From the NCBI RefSeq assembly GCF_011398355.1, contig NZ_AP021889.1:1860001-1924000 (forward strand): a DNA stretch of 64,000 bases. The letters are read 5' to 3'. Position numbers and translations under genes: made by a program. The notes under the pieces are model-generated. The model had not been told where the DNA came from, made no database searches, and worked only from the letters and a program-made list of their open reading frames with translations. This DNA is from Thiosulfatimonas sediminis (GTDB lineage Bacteria; Pseudomonadota; Gammaproteobacteria; Thiomicrospirales; Thiomicrospiraceae). Shown piece after piece: positions 50,218-59,335 of the stretch. Each line of letters begins with the position of its first letter. The stretch's first letter is position 1.

Positions 50218-51633
50218 TTAAAGGTAGTCGCGAACATCAACAAAATGACCGTTCACTGCCGCTGCCGCTGCCATTTCAGGACTTACCAAGTGAGTACGTC
50301 CGCCAGCACCTTGACGTCCTTCAAAGTTACGGTTTGAGGTTGAAGCACAATGTTTACCGCTCGGTAAACGATCTGAGTTCATAGCCAAGCACATTGAACA
50401 ACCTGGGTTACGCCATTCAAAACCAGCTTCGATAAAGATTTTGTCCAACCCTTCCGCTTCCGCTTGCTGCTTAACCAGTCCAGAACCTGGTACCGCAATC
50501 GCGAGCTCTACCTTATCGGAAATTTTGCGACCTTTTAGCACTTCTGCAGCCGCACGCAAATCTTCAATACGCGAGTTAGTACAAGAACCGATAAACACAT
50601 ACTCCGCAGGAATGTCTTTGATTGCCGTACCGGCCGTCAGCCCCATATAGTTCAGCGCGTTACGAATCGATGTCGCTTTGACGGGATCGGTTTCTTTGTC
50701 CGGATCAGGAATCACACCATCCACGCCAAGCACCATCTCTGGAGAGGTTCCCCAAGAGACCTGCGGCTGAATGTCTGCACCGTTCATTTCAATGACCTTG
50801 TCGAATACCGCATCATCATCAGAGTGCAAATCTTTCCAAGCTTCTACCGCCATATCCCAATTTGCACCGGTGGGTGAAAATGGACGACCTTTTACATACT
50901 CAACCGTTTTCTCATCAACCGCAACCAGACCGACACGCGCTCCGCCTTCGATTGCCATATTGCAAACGGTCATACGACCTTCAATCGACATATCACGGAA
51001 TACTTGGCCGCCGAACTCAATCGCATAGCCCGTGCCTCCAGCTGTCCCGATTTTACCGATAATCGCCAGAATGACATCTTTTGGCGTGACACCCGGCTTT
51101 AATTGACCATCAACTTTGATCAACATATTTTTCATTTTCTTTTGAATCAAACACTGCGTTGCCAGTACGTGTTCAACTTCAGAAGTACCGATACCATGTG
51201 CCAAAGCCCCAAGAGCACCGTGCGTTGCAGTGTGTGAATCACCACACACCAAGGTTGTACCCGGCAGGGTCTTACCCTCTTCCGGCCCAACGACGTGCAC
51301 AATCCCCTGTCGAGGGTCGCCCATTCCAAATTCAGTAATACCAAACTCTTTGGTATTCATCCCAAGGGTCACCACTTGAATACGCGACACCGGATCTTCA
51401 ATAGTCTCCGCGCCCCCTTTCAACTCGGTGGTTGGAACATTGTGATCACAGGTCGCTAAGTTAGCTTCAATTCGCCATGGTTTGCGCCCAGCAATGCGCA
51501 GCCCTTCAAACGCCTGTGGAGAAGTGACTTCATGCAGTAATTGACGGTCGATATAAATTAAAGCCGTACCATCTTCTTCCTGACGCACCACATGGTCGTC
51601 CCACAATTTGTCATATAACGTTTTTCCAGCCAT
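50218..51633 (-). CDS. leuC: 3-isopropylmalate dehydratase large subunit
   Basis: A 471-residue aconitase-family subunit that holds the [4Fe-4S] cluster. The three cysteine ligands are in [13 protein letters not shown] (about 347) and [11 protein letters not shown] (about 407 and 410). [20 protein letters not shown] (about 129) is also conserved. I chose the ATG at 51633 (MAGKTLYDK) over a TTG three codons upstream. Confidence 0.98.
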   Translation of the reverse strand: MAGKTLYDKLWDDHVVRQEEDGTALIYIDRQLLHEVTSPQAFEGLRIAGRKPWRIEANLATCDHNVPTTELKGGAETIEDPVSRIQVVTLGMNTKEFGITEFGMGDPRQGIVHVVGPEEGKTLPGTTLVCGDSHTATHGALGALAHGIGTSEVEHVLATQCLIQKKMKNMLIKVDGQLKPGVTPKDVILAIIGKIGTAGGTGYAIEFGGQVFRDMSIEGRMTVCNMAIEGGARVGLVAVDEKTVEYVKGRPFSPTGANWDMAVEAWKDLHSDDDAVFDKVIEMNGADIQPQVSWGTSPEMVLGVDGVIPDPDKETDPVKATSIRNALNYMGLTAGTAIKDIPAEYVFIGSCTNSRIEDLRAAAEVLKGRKISDKVELAIAVPGSGLVKQQAEAEGLDKIFIEAGFEWRNPGCSMCLAMNSDRLPSGKHCASTSNRNFEGRQGAGGRTHLVSPEMAAAAAVNGHFVDVRDYL

Positions 51634-51681
51634 CGCTCGCAACCTGTTATCTAAAAGTAGATTTTAAAAAAATAGCTGAAA

Positions 51682-51711
51682 ATTATAGCCGCTCGGCGCT
51701 TGGCCTGACAA
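51682..51711 (-). promoter_or_regulatory. Likely sigma-70 promoter of leuCDB
   Basis: On the minus strand TTGTCA (51706-51711) and TATAAT (51682-51687) are 18 bases apart, about 50 bases upstream of the leuC start. No leader peptide with leucine codons was noticed. Confidence 0.65.
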
Positions 51712-51774
51712 CAAAATCCCGTCAAATCAATTAGAAAAAGGTAAAATGCGGCAAAAAATCTTAGGCAAAATTCA

Positions 51775-52416
51775 ATGAGTTACTCAATCAAAGAAGTTTT
51801 CTTTTCCCTGCAAGGCGAAGGTTTCCACGCCGGACGTCCGGCGATTTTCTGCCGTTTCAGCAATTGCAACCTATGGACTGGACGGGAAGAAGACCGCGCA
51901 AAAGCAGTATGTCAATTTTGCGATACCGACTTTATCGGCACCGACGGGCAGAACGGCGGACGGTTTAAAACACCCAAGGCGTTGGTAACGCACCTGCTAC
52001 AGTTCTGGCCAAGCAAAGATGTCCACCCTTTTGTTATCCTTACGGGAGGCGAACCTCTACTGCAAGTCGATAGCGCACTTATCGAAGCGTTACACGCCGT
52101 ACACTTTGAAATCGCGTTGGAAACCAATGGCACCAAAGTTGCACCAGACGGAATTGACTGGATTTGCATGAGTCCAAAAGCCAACACCGACATCCTTTTA
52201 ACCAAAGGCGACGAATTAAAACTGGTTTATCCACAGCCAATGCTGATGCCACACCAAGTAGAACACTTGGAATTTGCTTATTTCTATCTGCAACCGATGG
52301 CCGACACCAACACCAATCTGAATCAACAACACACTCAGATGGCTTTGGATTACTGCTTAAAACATCCGCAATGGAATTTAAGCCTACAAACGCATAAATT
52401 CTTAGGAATCGATTAA
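51775..52416 (+). CDS. queE: 7-carboxy-7-deazaguanine synthase
   Basis: A 213-residue radical-SAM enzyme of queuosine synthesis. The cluster motif is the CX14CX2C variant (C at NCNLW, then VCQFC, about 31-49) known from proteobacterial QueE such as that of Burkholderia multivorans. The GEPLL segment (about 91) fits SAM binding. The upstream ATG context is plain. Other queuosine genes are not in the window. rlmD begins directly after its stop. Confidence 0.93.
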   Translation: MSYSIKEVFFSLQGEGFHAGRPAIFCRFSNCNLWTGREEDRAKAVCQFCDTDFIGTDGQNGGRFKTPKALVTHLLQFWPSKDVHPFVILTGGEPLLQVDSALIEALHAVHFEIALETNGTKVAPDGIDWICMSPKANTDILLTKGDELKLVYPQPMLMPHQVEHLEFAYFYLQPMADTNTNLNQQHTQMALDYCLKHPQWNLSLQTHKFLGID

Positions 52417-53655
52417 ATGAATACGCATTACGAAATTACCGGCCTGTCGCATGATGGACGCGGCATTACCCATATCAACGGTAAAACCTGTTTTGTCCAA
52501 GCCGCACTACCGGGTGATACCGTTACCTTAAAAGTACGCCATGAAGAACGTAACTTTATGGAAGCGGACTTGCTAACGATTGAACAACCTTCGGCCCAAC
52601 GGGTACAACCGTTTTGCAACAAATATGACATTTGCGGCGGTTGCCAACTGCAACACCTTGCTGTCGAGGCACAACACCGCTTTAAAGCAGATAACTTCTT
52701 TACCGAATTAAAACAACAAGTTAATACAGAAACGTGCGAGTTTGTCGAGACATTAACGGCGTCCACCATCGGCTATCGTCGTCGTGCACGCTTAGCATTA
52801 GAAATTGATAAAAAAGACAAGCAAGCTCGTTTCGGATTTCGTCGCGCGCAAGACAGCCGTTTGGTCGATATTGACCACTGCCCCGTGCTAACCGACAAGC
52901 TGAATGTCGCTATCGCGCAAGCCCGACCAGGACTTTTAGCAAAAGCGTCGCGTAAAACTCATGAATTTACTCTTGTCGATGTCGATAACGGCATTTTTGG
53001 GTTGACCGAACCAGACGAGCAGCCGGTTTATCGGATTCAACGTGAAACCGAACTCAAGCTGCAATTTCCGCAAGACGGTTTTATTCAAGTCAACGCCGAA
53101 ATCAATCAGCAGATGATTCAACAAGCAATTGATTGGCTAGAATTGAATCCGCAACACAACGTCATCGATTTCTTTTGTGGGGTTGGTAATTTCACCCTGC
53201 CGATGGCGCAAATCGCAAAACAAGCCTTGGGCGTAGAAGGCTTACCAGAACTGGTCGCCGCTGCACAACAAAACGCAACCAGCAATCAACTGACAAATTG
53301 CCAATTTGAAAAAGCCGATCTCTTTAAGGGATTAGAACATTTAAACTGGTATCGGGAACAAAAATATGACCGTATTTTGCTTGATCCGGGACGCCTCGGC
53401 GCAGCCGAACTGTGTCAGCATCTCGGCCAACTGGATGCCCAGAAAATTGTCTATGTTTCTTGCAATGCCGCGACACTTATCCGTGACATCAAGCTACTGC
53501 AAAAACAGGGTTATCAACTAACGAAAGCCGGCGCAATGGATATGTTCCCACATACCACACATCTTGAAGTGATGGTGCTACTGGAAAAAGGGCAAAAAGT
53601 AAAAAAACAGAAAGCGCAACGACTTGCCAGTAAGAAACGAGTCTTTAAGTTTTAA
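52417..53655 (+). CDS. rlmD: 23S rRNA (uracil-1939-C5) methyltransferase
   Basis: A 412-residue TrmA-family methyltransferase. An N-terminal TRAM domain is followed by iron-sulfur cysteines (CNKYDICGGC, about 68, and a fourth near 148, HCPVL). SAM motifs are VIDFFCGVGNFTLPMA (about 249), DPGRLGA and YVSCNAAT (catalytic Cys near 350). It begins immediately after the queE stop. Confidence 0.95.
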   Translation: MNTHYEITGLSHDGRGITHINGKTCFVQAALPGDTVTLKVRHEERNFMEADLLTIEQPSAQRVQPFCNKYDICGGCQLQHLAVEAQHRFKADNFFTELKQQVNTETCEFVETLTASTIGYRRRARLALEIDKKDKQARFGFRRAQDSRLVDIDHCPVLTDKLNVAIAQARPGLLAKASRKTHEFTLVDVDNGIFGLTEPDEQPVYRIQRETELKLQFPQDGFIQVNAEINQQMIQQAIDWLELNPQHNVIDFFCGVGNFTLPMAQIAKQALGVEGLPELVAAAQQNATSNQLTNCQFEKADLFKGLEHLNWYREQKYDRILLDPGRLGAAELCQHLGQLDAQKIVYVSCNAATLIRDIKLLQKQGYQLTKAGAMDMFPHTTHLEVMVLLEKGQKVKKQKAQRLASKKRVFKF

Positions 53656-53660
53656 AAATT

Positions 53661-53899
53661 TTACGCTGTTTTTCCAAGATAAAAATGACGAAAGATGTTC
53701 GTGACCGCGGACAATTGCTCACCTTTATACTGCACCAAATGCCAATTCGTCTGAATTGGCGCCCTCTTCAGATCGAGCACCGCAAAACTCGAATTTTCCA
53801 ATTCAACGTGAACCCTATGAATAGAGAGCAGCGCCAACCCGAACCCTGACATCTCCGCCCGTTTTATCGAATCATTAGAGTTGAAAACTACATAATCCG
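53661..53899 (-). pseudogene. C-terminal remnant of a CbbR-like LysR regulator
   Basis: About 80 residues remain of a LysR effector domain. Read on the minus strand, codons for FNSNDSIKRAEMSGFGLALLS (split here as FNSNDSIKRAE and MSGFGLALLS) are followed by VLDLKRAPIQTNWHLVQYKG, the typical CbbR end, and a stop. A TAG closes the frame just upstream and no helix-turn-helix or N-terminus exists before the next gene, which points the other way 100 bases on. So about 220 residues are missing. Confidence 0.75.
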
Positions 53900-54002
53900 A
53901 CTAACCTTTAGCGCAATCACGGTTTTACCTGATTTAAATTTTACAGTCTCTGCTGAACCAGTAGAATGTCGGCTAGAAAAATAATCTAAGACTCGACAAA
54001 AG

Positions 54003-54941
54003 ATGCTTAATATCACCTTCAACCAAATCCGTCTTTTTGAAGCGGTGGCGCGCCATAAAAGCTTTACAAAAGCCGCCAAAGAGTTAAATATCTCGCAACC
54101 AGCGGTATCCAGTCAGTTAAAAAAATTAGCGGATTCCATCGGAAATCCACTGGTCGAAGTCGTCGGACGTAAGGTGTATCTCACCAAAGTTGGCGAAACC
54201 ACTTATCAACAGTTCCAAACCTTATTAGACAACTTTGATGATTTTTCGACCCGTTTAAAAGCCAGCCAAACCGGCGGTTTGGAAGGTGAATTGAGCATCG
54301 CCGGCGTCTCGGCCAGTAAATATTTTCTGCCGTTCATCTTGGCGAAATTTCTCAAACAGCACCCGAAAGTCACGCCCAAACTGTCGATTCTCAATAAAAG
54401 TGAAATCATCAACAGCCTGCAAAACCAACAGCATCAACTGCTCATTACCGGCCGAGTTTTTGCCGATATCGATGCGAACTTTGAGGCCTTTACCGACCAG
54501 ACCCTGGAAGTAGTCGCCGCTCCAACCGACCGCCTTAGCAGTCACGCCAAACTGAGTTTGAAAAGCCTGACCAAACAAAACCTGATTCTTCCAGCGGAAG
54601 AAACCAGCATCCGCCAAGCAGTCAATCAAGTGCTTGCTGAAGAAGGTCTTAAAATAACCCCTTATTTAGAACTGAACAGCTACGAGTTGATTAAGCAATC
54701 GGTCATCGCCGGTCTCGGCATCGCTGTTCTGCCGGCAGACGCTTTCCGCTTGGAAGAATACAGCGGCCATATCGTCCGTTTGAATGTCGATGACTTCCCT
54801 ATCAACAAACATTGGTACTGCGCTTACCACGACAAGAAAAACCTGTCACTGGTCAGCCTAGCGTTTCTCGACTTTTTACACTGCTATCCGATTGAAACCC
54901 ATCTCAAGAAAATCTACAGCACGGTTGGCAAACAGGAATAA
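54003..54941 (+). CDS. CbbR-like LysR-family transcriptional regulator
   Basis: A 312-residue LysR regulator. The N-terminal helix-turn-helix is in HKSFTKAAKELNISQPAVSSQLKKL (about residues 18-42). The effector domain (about 92-300) resembles CbbR, with GELSIAGVSASKYFLPFILAKF and the end region HWYCAYHDKKNLS. CbbR controls Calvin-cycle genes, but none are in the window, so the target is unknown. It may be the surviving copy of a regulator pair, the other being the remnant at 53661-53899. It converges on metR. Confidence 0.8.
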   Translation: MLNITFNQIRLFEAVARHKSFTKAAKELNISQPAVSSQLKKLADSIGNPLVEVVGRKVYLTKVGETTYQQFQTLLDNFDDFSTRLKASQTGGLEGELSIAGVSASKYFLPFILAKFLKQHPKVTPKLSILNKSEIINSLQNQQHQLLITGRVFADIDANFEAFTDQTLEVVAAPTDRLSSHAKLSLKSLTKQNLILPAEETSIRQAVNQVLAEEGLKITPYLELNSYELIKQSVIAGLGIAVLPADAFRLEEYSGHIVRLNVDDFPINKHWYCAYHDKKNLSLVSLAFLDFLHCYPIETHLKKIYSTVGKQE

Positions 54942-54946
54942 CAACT

Positions 54947-55837
54947 CTACAGTTTCATTTCATTGGCGATTAACTGAATCAAGTCTTTAATATATGGTTG
55001 ATGCGTTATGGCACGTGGCGTCGCTGCATAAAGTTTTGACCAAAGTCCTTGCTCACCTAATGAGCGATAAGGTAAATGCTGAAAATCCACTTGGTTCTGT
55101 AATAACCATTTCGGTAACACACAAATACCGCGCCCCGCTTCAACCCGTTGCAGCATCATAATCGTCATTTCCGAATAACTCAGCGCTTGCGGTTGAACCC
55201 CTGCAGGCTGCAAAAACTGCTTAAAGACATCTAACTTTTGTTGCGAGACCGGATAAGTAATCAAGGTCTGCGAAGCAAAGTCTTGCGGACTTAAAAAGAC
55301 GTTTTCCAATAACTCACTATTCGGTGTTAGTACCGCTACCAGTTCATAACTGAACAGCGCGGTATAGTCGATCTCTACCATTTTTTCTGGGTCGGAAGTA
55401 ATGACAAAATCCACCTCTTGCGCCTGCAGTTTTTGCAAAGGCTGTTGATTAAAACTTGGCACAATATCTAAATCGACACTCGGCCATTTTTCTTGATAAG
55501 GGCGCAATAATGGCAAGAGCCATTCAAAGCAGGTGTGGCAATCAATGCCAATCCATAAACGCCCTGTCTCGCCTTGGCTAAGGGAAACCAACTGTCGTTC
55601 TAATAGCTGCATTTGCGGTAGTACAGTTTGTGCGCTCTGCAATAGCAACTGCCCCACGGCGGTAAATTGTAATGGATGGGTTTTCCGCTTAAAGAGTTCC
55701 GCTCCAAGCTGATGCTCCAACTGTTTTATTTGATGCGACAAGGCTGACTGCGTCATATGCAACGATTCGGCTGCCTTCACTAAGCTGCCTGCCTTATTCA
55801 AGGCGGTAACCGCTTTTAAATGTTTAATATCTAGCAT
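54947..55837 (-). CDS. metR: LysR-family methionine regulator MetR
   Basis: A 296-residue LysR regulator closely resembling MetR, which uses homocysteine to control methionine synthase genes. Matches include the HTH segment AAESLHMTQSALSHQIKQLE (about 22-41), RLWIGIDCHTCFEWLLPLL (about 93; E. coli has a similar ECHSC..W) and LITYPVSQQKLDVFKQFLQPAGV (about 192). It follows the TSUP permease gene by 16 bases, and the pair diverges from mesX-mesD. Two MetR-box-like sites stand before mesX. Confidence 0.92.
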   Translation of the reverse strand: MLDIKHLKAVTALNKAGSLVKAAESLHMTQSALSHQIKQLEHQLGAELFKRKTHPLQFTAVGQLLLQSAQTVLPQMQLLERQLVSLSQGETGRLWIGIDCHTCFEWLLPLLRPYQEKWPSVDLDIVPSFNQQPLQKLQAQEVDFVITSDPEKMVEIDYTALFSYELVAVLTPNSELLENVFLSPQDFASQTLITYPVSQQKLDVFKQFLQPAGVQPQALSYSEMTIMMLQRVEAGRGICVLPKWLLQNQVDFQHLPYRSLGEQGLWSKLYAATPRAITHQPYIKDLIQLIANEMKL

Positions 55838-55853
55838 TAATCCTCAACAGCCC

Positions 55854-56660
55854 TTAATTGGTAAAAAACAGCATTTTCGCTGCGAGTAGTATCAAAAACA
55901 CACCGAAAGCACGCTTTAACAGCTTAACTGGAAGTTTATGTACAAGTTTTGCACCAACAGGTGCCGTAAAAATACTCGCCATAATAATGCCGAAAAATGC
56001 CGGCCAATAAATATATCCCGTGGTGTAATCCGGCAAATCGGTGGCCTGCAAACCCGCCAAAATATAGCCGATGGTTCCTGCCAAAGCCACAGGCAAACTC
56101 ACCGCTGCAGAAGTGGCAATCGCTTGGTGCATGGAAACATTATTCCAGACCAAATATGGCGTAGTCAGGGTTCCGCCACCAATCCCGACCATTGACGAGA
56201 GATTACCGATGACAGTTCCCGCTGCCGTATTACCAACAAAACCGGGAAGTTCCCGACTTGGATTAGGCTTTAGCGCCAACAGCATATTTAGGGCAATTAA
56301 CAGCTCCAAGATTCCAAAGATTTTTGACAGTGTGCCAGAAGCAAAATACTGCGATAACCAGCCACCGATAAAAGCCCCTGCAAGCACACCGAAAGCCAGC
56401 ATTCGAAACAGATTCCAACGAACAGCGCCATGCTTGTGGTGCGCATAGGCAGACGAAAGCGATGTAATAAAAATGGTGGCCAGAGAAGTGGCGATTGCGA
56501 TATGCACGGTTTGGCTTGAGTCGATAAAGTAAGTTAAAGCCGTCACTAACACCGGCACAATGATCAAACCACCGCCAATACCGAGCAAGCCCGCCGCAAT
56601 ACCGACAAAGGCGCCGGTAACTAAATAAACTGATAATTCAATTACAAAGTGTTCAGGCAA
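55854..56660 (-). CDS. TauE/SafE (TSUP) family membrane permease
   Basis: A 268-residue protein with about eight membrane helices in two similar halves. The family glycine-rich motifs GIAAGLLGIGGGLIIVPVL (about 20) and SSMVGIGGGTLTTPYLVW (about 158) are present. TSUP proteins export or import small sulfur or organic anions such as sulfite or sulfoacetate; the substrate here is unknown. The start is a TTG at 56660 with AGGAAT about 6 bases upstream. That ribosome-binding site lies 2-3 bases from the end of the 302-bp inverted-repeat element, so any promoter lies inside or beyond it. Confidence 0.88.
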   Translation of the reverse strand: MPEHFVIELSVYLVTGAFVGIAAGLLGIGGGLIIVPVLVTALTYFIDSSQTVHIAIATSLATIFITSLSSAYAHHKHGAVRWNLFRMLAFGVLAGAFIGGWLSQYFASGTLSKIFGILELLIALNMLLALKPNPSRELPGFVGNTAAGTVIGNLSSMVGIGGGTLTTPYLVWNNVSMHQAIATSAAVSLPVALAGTIGYILAGLQATDLPDYTTGYIYWPAFFGIIMASIFTAPVGAKLVHKLPVKLLKRAFGVFLILLAAKMLFFTN

Positions 56661-56673
56661 AATAGATTCCTAA

Positions 56674-56975
56674 GGAACCTCTGATTGAATCAGATTAATT
56701 TCTGGCAATGCCAAATTTGTCAGGTCAAGGCGTGAAGTTGCAGGAATGTCTAGACCTTGCAAAACTTCATAACGCAGAGATGGCAGGTTTGGCTAAGCCC
56801 CTATGGGCGAGGCTTCCATGCCCCCTGGTTTTTTAAAACCTTTTGAGCAGGTGGGAAGCCCACTTCTTTGTCGTTGTAATCCTTGACCTTAGAACAACTA
56901 AGGCCGGCGTGCCACGCCTAAAATAAGCGAGCTTGAAGTCTCGCAGAATTTCAATTTGATTCAATCAGAGGTTCC
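56674..56975. mobile_element. 302-bp element with perfect 18-bp terminal inverted repeats (repeat copy C)
   Basis: GGAACCTCTGATTGAATC at 56674-56691 is exactly complementary to 56958-56975. There is no open frame for a transposase, so it looks like a MITE, perhaps mobilised by an IS5-type enzyme (family guess only). No clear target duplication is seen (CTAA left, ATTA right). The interior shares with copies A and B an AAGGCG, then ATGTCTAGACCT, then CCCTATGGGCGARGC layout, with the last two blocks spaced as in copy B. It separates the TSUP-metR and mesX-mesD units. Confidence 0.8.
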
Positions 56976-57028
56976 ATTACGTTTAAATTCTGTAGCGAAT
57001 TATAAAGAACACCATGCAGACAATAACC

Positions 57029-57062
57029 TGAAATTAATTCAAGTTCAGTTGAAATTAAGTCA
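57029..57062 (+). promoter_or_regulatory. Two tandem MetR-box-like sites upstream of mesX
   Basis: TGAAATTAATTCA (57029-57041) fits the E. coli MetR consensus TGAAnnwnnTTCA exactly. TGAAATTAAGTCA (57050-57062) fits with one mismatch. They start 21 bases apart, two helical turns, as expected for adjacent LysR dimers. They lie about 77-110 bases upstream of the mesX start, with metR encoded nearby. Confidence 0.7.
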
Positions 57063-57138
57063 TTTTTATTCCGTAAAAGAGTCCCGTAACATTCTCAGCC
57101 AGACAGCAAGCAAGACACAAATAGGATGTTACATCGCC

Positions 57139-58113
57139 ATGAATACTGACTTTACATACAGCATTAAACGAATTGTTTTCGATGAGCACTATACCCCTGC
57201 GGACAATACGCGGATTACTACTAACTTTGCCAATCTCGCGCGTGGCGAGCGCCGCCAAGAAAATTTACGCAATGCCATCAAGATGATTAACAACCGGTTT
57301 AATGCCTTGGCTTCTTGGGACAACCCGAAACTGGATCGTTACTCGGTTGAACTGGACATCGTTCATGTAGACATTGATGTTGATGGCTCAGGCAAAACCT
57401 TCCCGACCATTGAAATTTTACAAACCACCATTGTTGATCACAAAACCGAGCAACGAATTGAAGGCCTTGTCGGCAATAATTTTTCATCCTATGTACGCGA
57501 CTACGATTTCAGCGTGCGCTTGTTAGAACATAACCGAGATAAAGCGCAGTTTAGCGTGCCTGACGATTTTGGTGATCTGCACGGCAAGATGTTTCAAGCT
57601 TTTATCCATTCCAATGCCTATCAGCAGCATTTTAAAAAGCCTCCGGTGATTTGCCTCAGCGTGTCGGATAACAAAACCTATCATCGCACGGAAAATCAAC
57701 ATCCGGTATTGGGCGTTGAATACCTGCCAAATGAATCGTCTTTGACCGAGCACTATTTCAAAAAGATGGGCTTAGCAGTTCGCTATTTTATGCCGCCCAA
57801 TAGCGTCGCCCCTTTGGCGTTTTATTTCTTTGCTGACCTACTAAGCGATTACAGCAATCTCGAGTTGATCAGTACCATCAGCGTTATGGAAACCTTCCAA
57901 AAGATTTACCGCCCGGAAATTTATAACGCCAATGCTGCGGCAGGCGAGTGTTATCAGCCTAGTTTGCAGCACCAAGATCATTCTTTAACGCGCATCGTCT
58001 ATGACCGTGAAGAGCGAAGCCGCCTAGCGATTGAACAAGGTAAGTTCGCTGAAGAAAAATTTATTAAACCCTTCCAAACACTACTAGAGCAATGGGCGGC
58101 GAATTACGCTTAA
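57139..58113 (+). CDS. mesX: MesX (DUF1852), partner of folate-independent methionine synthase MesD
   Basis: A 324-residue DUF1852 protein. The family segment TRITTNFANLARGERRQENLRNA is at about residues 23-45 and GKFAEEKFIKPF at the end. In published work on folate-independent methionine synthases, DUF1852 (MesX) is needed by the core-MetE enzyme MesD, and the pair occurs in aerobes; its exact chemistry is unresolved as far as I know. I chose the ATG at 57139 (MNTDFTYSIKRI). The open frame continues upstream to a TTG lying inside the end of the 302-bp element, which cannot be native. mesD follows 3-27 bases on. Confidence 0.88.
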   Translation: MNTDFTYSIKRIVFDEHYTPADNTRITTNFANLARGERRQENLRNAIKMINNRFNALASWDNPKLDRYSVELDIVHVDIDVDGSGKTFPTIEILQTTIVDHKTEQRIEGLVGNNFSSYVRDYDFSVRLLEHNRDKAQFSVPDDFGDLHGKMFQAFIHSNAYQQHFKKPPVICLSVSDNKTYHRTENQHPVLGVEYLPNESSLTEHYFKKMGLAVRYFMPPNSVAPLAFYFFADLLSDYSNLELISTISVMETFQKIYRPEIYNANAAAGECYQPSLQHQDHSLTRIVYDREERSRLAIEQGKFAEEKFIKPFQTLLEQWAANYA

Positions 58114-58140
58114 AAAATGCCAACATTATTTATAGAGAAA

Positions 58141-59175
58141 ATGAAAATGCATAAACTACTCCCTACTTCCACCGTCGGCAGCTTGCCGAAACCTTCTTGG
58201 TTGGCAAAACCTGAGACACTTTGGTCACCTTGGAAATTGCAAGGCGAGCAACTGGCGGAAGCCAAACAAGATGCTCTGCGTATCACGCTGCAAGAACAGA
58301 TTCATGCCGGCATTGATATTGTCAGTGACGGTGAGCAGACCCGCCAGCATTTTGTCACCACTTTTATCGAACACCTCGATGGAGTCGATTTTGCAAAACG
58401 CAAGACCGTCAAAATCCGCAATCGTTATGAGGCCAGTGTGCCGTCAGTGGTCGGTGATGTCAGTCGCCAAAAGTCGGTTTTTGTCGAAGACGCCAAGTTT
58501 TTGCGTCAGCAAACCAAGCAACCGATTAAATGGTGTCTGCCGGGACCAATGACCATGATTGATACGCTGTATGATGCGCATTATAAAAGTCGTGAAAAAC
58601 TCGCTTGGGAATTTGCCGGCATTTTGAATCAAGAAGCCAAAGAACTTGAAGCATCCGGTGTCGATATTATCCAATTTGATGAGCCGGCTTTTAATGTGTT
58701 TTTTGACCAGGTCAATGACTGGGGAATTGCCGCACTGGAAAGAGCCGTTGAAGGGCTAAAATGCGAAACGGCTGTGCATATCTGTTATGGCTATGGCATT
58801 AAAGCCAATACCGATTGGAAAAAAACCTTAGGCTCTGAATGGCGACAATATGAAGAGACCTTCCCTACATTGCAAAAATCGAATATCGACATTATCTCGC
58901 TGGAGTATCAAAACTCGAAGGTGCCAATGGAATTGATGGAACTGATTCGCGGTAAGAAAGTGATGGTCGGCGCGATTGATGTTGCCACCCATGCTATCGA
59001 AACCCCCGAAGAGGTCGCCAATACCTTGCGCAAAGCCTTGCAGTTTGTCGATGCCGACAAGCTATATCCTTGCACCAACTGCGGTATGGCGCCACTGCCT
59101 CGCCATATTGCCAGAGGCAAGCTCAACGCCTTAAGCGATGGTACAGCCATCCTTCGCAACGAAATTTCGAACTAG
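58141..59175 (+). CDS. mesD: Core MetE-type methionine synthase MesD
   Basis: A 344-residue protein equal to the C-terminal catalytic half of MetE, without the N-terminal folate-binding half. Zinc and homocysteine ligands are visible: VHICYG (His213, Cys215), LEYQN (Glu255) and CTNCGM (Cys314, with Cys311 nearby), plus IQFDEPA. TVGSLPKPSW at the N-terminus is typical. With mesX directly upstream it fits the MesD family, which makes methionine from homocysteine with a methyl donor other than methyltetrahydrofolate. ATG 58141 is chosen for the family N-terminus; ATG 58117 is an alternative. Confidence 0.88.
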   Translation: MKMHKLLPTSTVGSLPKPSWLAKPETLWSPWKLQGEQLAEAKQDALRITLQEQIHAGIDIVSDGEQTRQHFVTTFIEHLDGVDFAKRKTVKIRNRYEASVPSVVGDVSRQKSVFVEDAKFLRQQTKQPIKWCLPGPMTMIDTLYDAHYKSREKLAWEFAGILNQEAKELEASGVDIIQFDEPAFNVFFDQVNDWGIAALERAVEGLKCETAVHICYGYGIKANTDWKKTLGSEWRQYEETFPTLQKSNIDIISLEYQNSKVPMELMELIRGKKVMVGAIDVATHAIETPEEVANTLRKALQFVDADKLYPCTNCGMAPLPRHIARGKLNALSDGTAILRNEISN

Positions 59176-59335
59176 GAAAATCAAGGTCTCAAAAAACACC
59201 AGTTCAAAAGCAGTGTTAAATTAAATCGTGACACTGCTAGTGAAAAGGTTCGAGTTCCTAGTATTGATATTAGCTATTCAAAAGCTTGCATATCACAGCG
59301 GCACAATTATTGTGTCTAAGGCGGATAATAGCGAT

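Noticed and set aside
56956-57138. 61-codon N-terminal extension of the DUF1852 protein
   Set aside because: Begins with TTG in the terminal repeat of the inserted element and covers the MetR-like sites; MNTDFTYSIKRI is the family start.
56976-57138. SAM or cobalamin riboswitch upstream of mesX
   Set aside because: No conserved riboswitch boxes or matching stems were found by eye in this short leader.
59209-59238. Hairpin between mesD and the GNAT gene as a terminator
   Set aside because: The 8-base stem has a 14-base loop and no adjacent T-run on either strand; role unclear.
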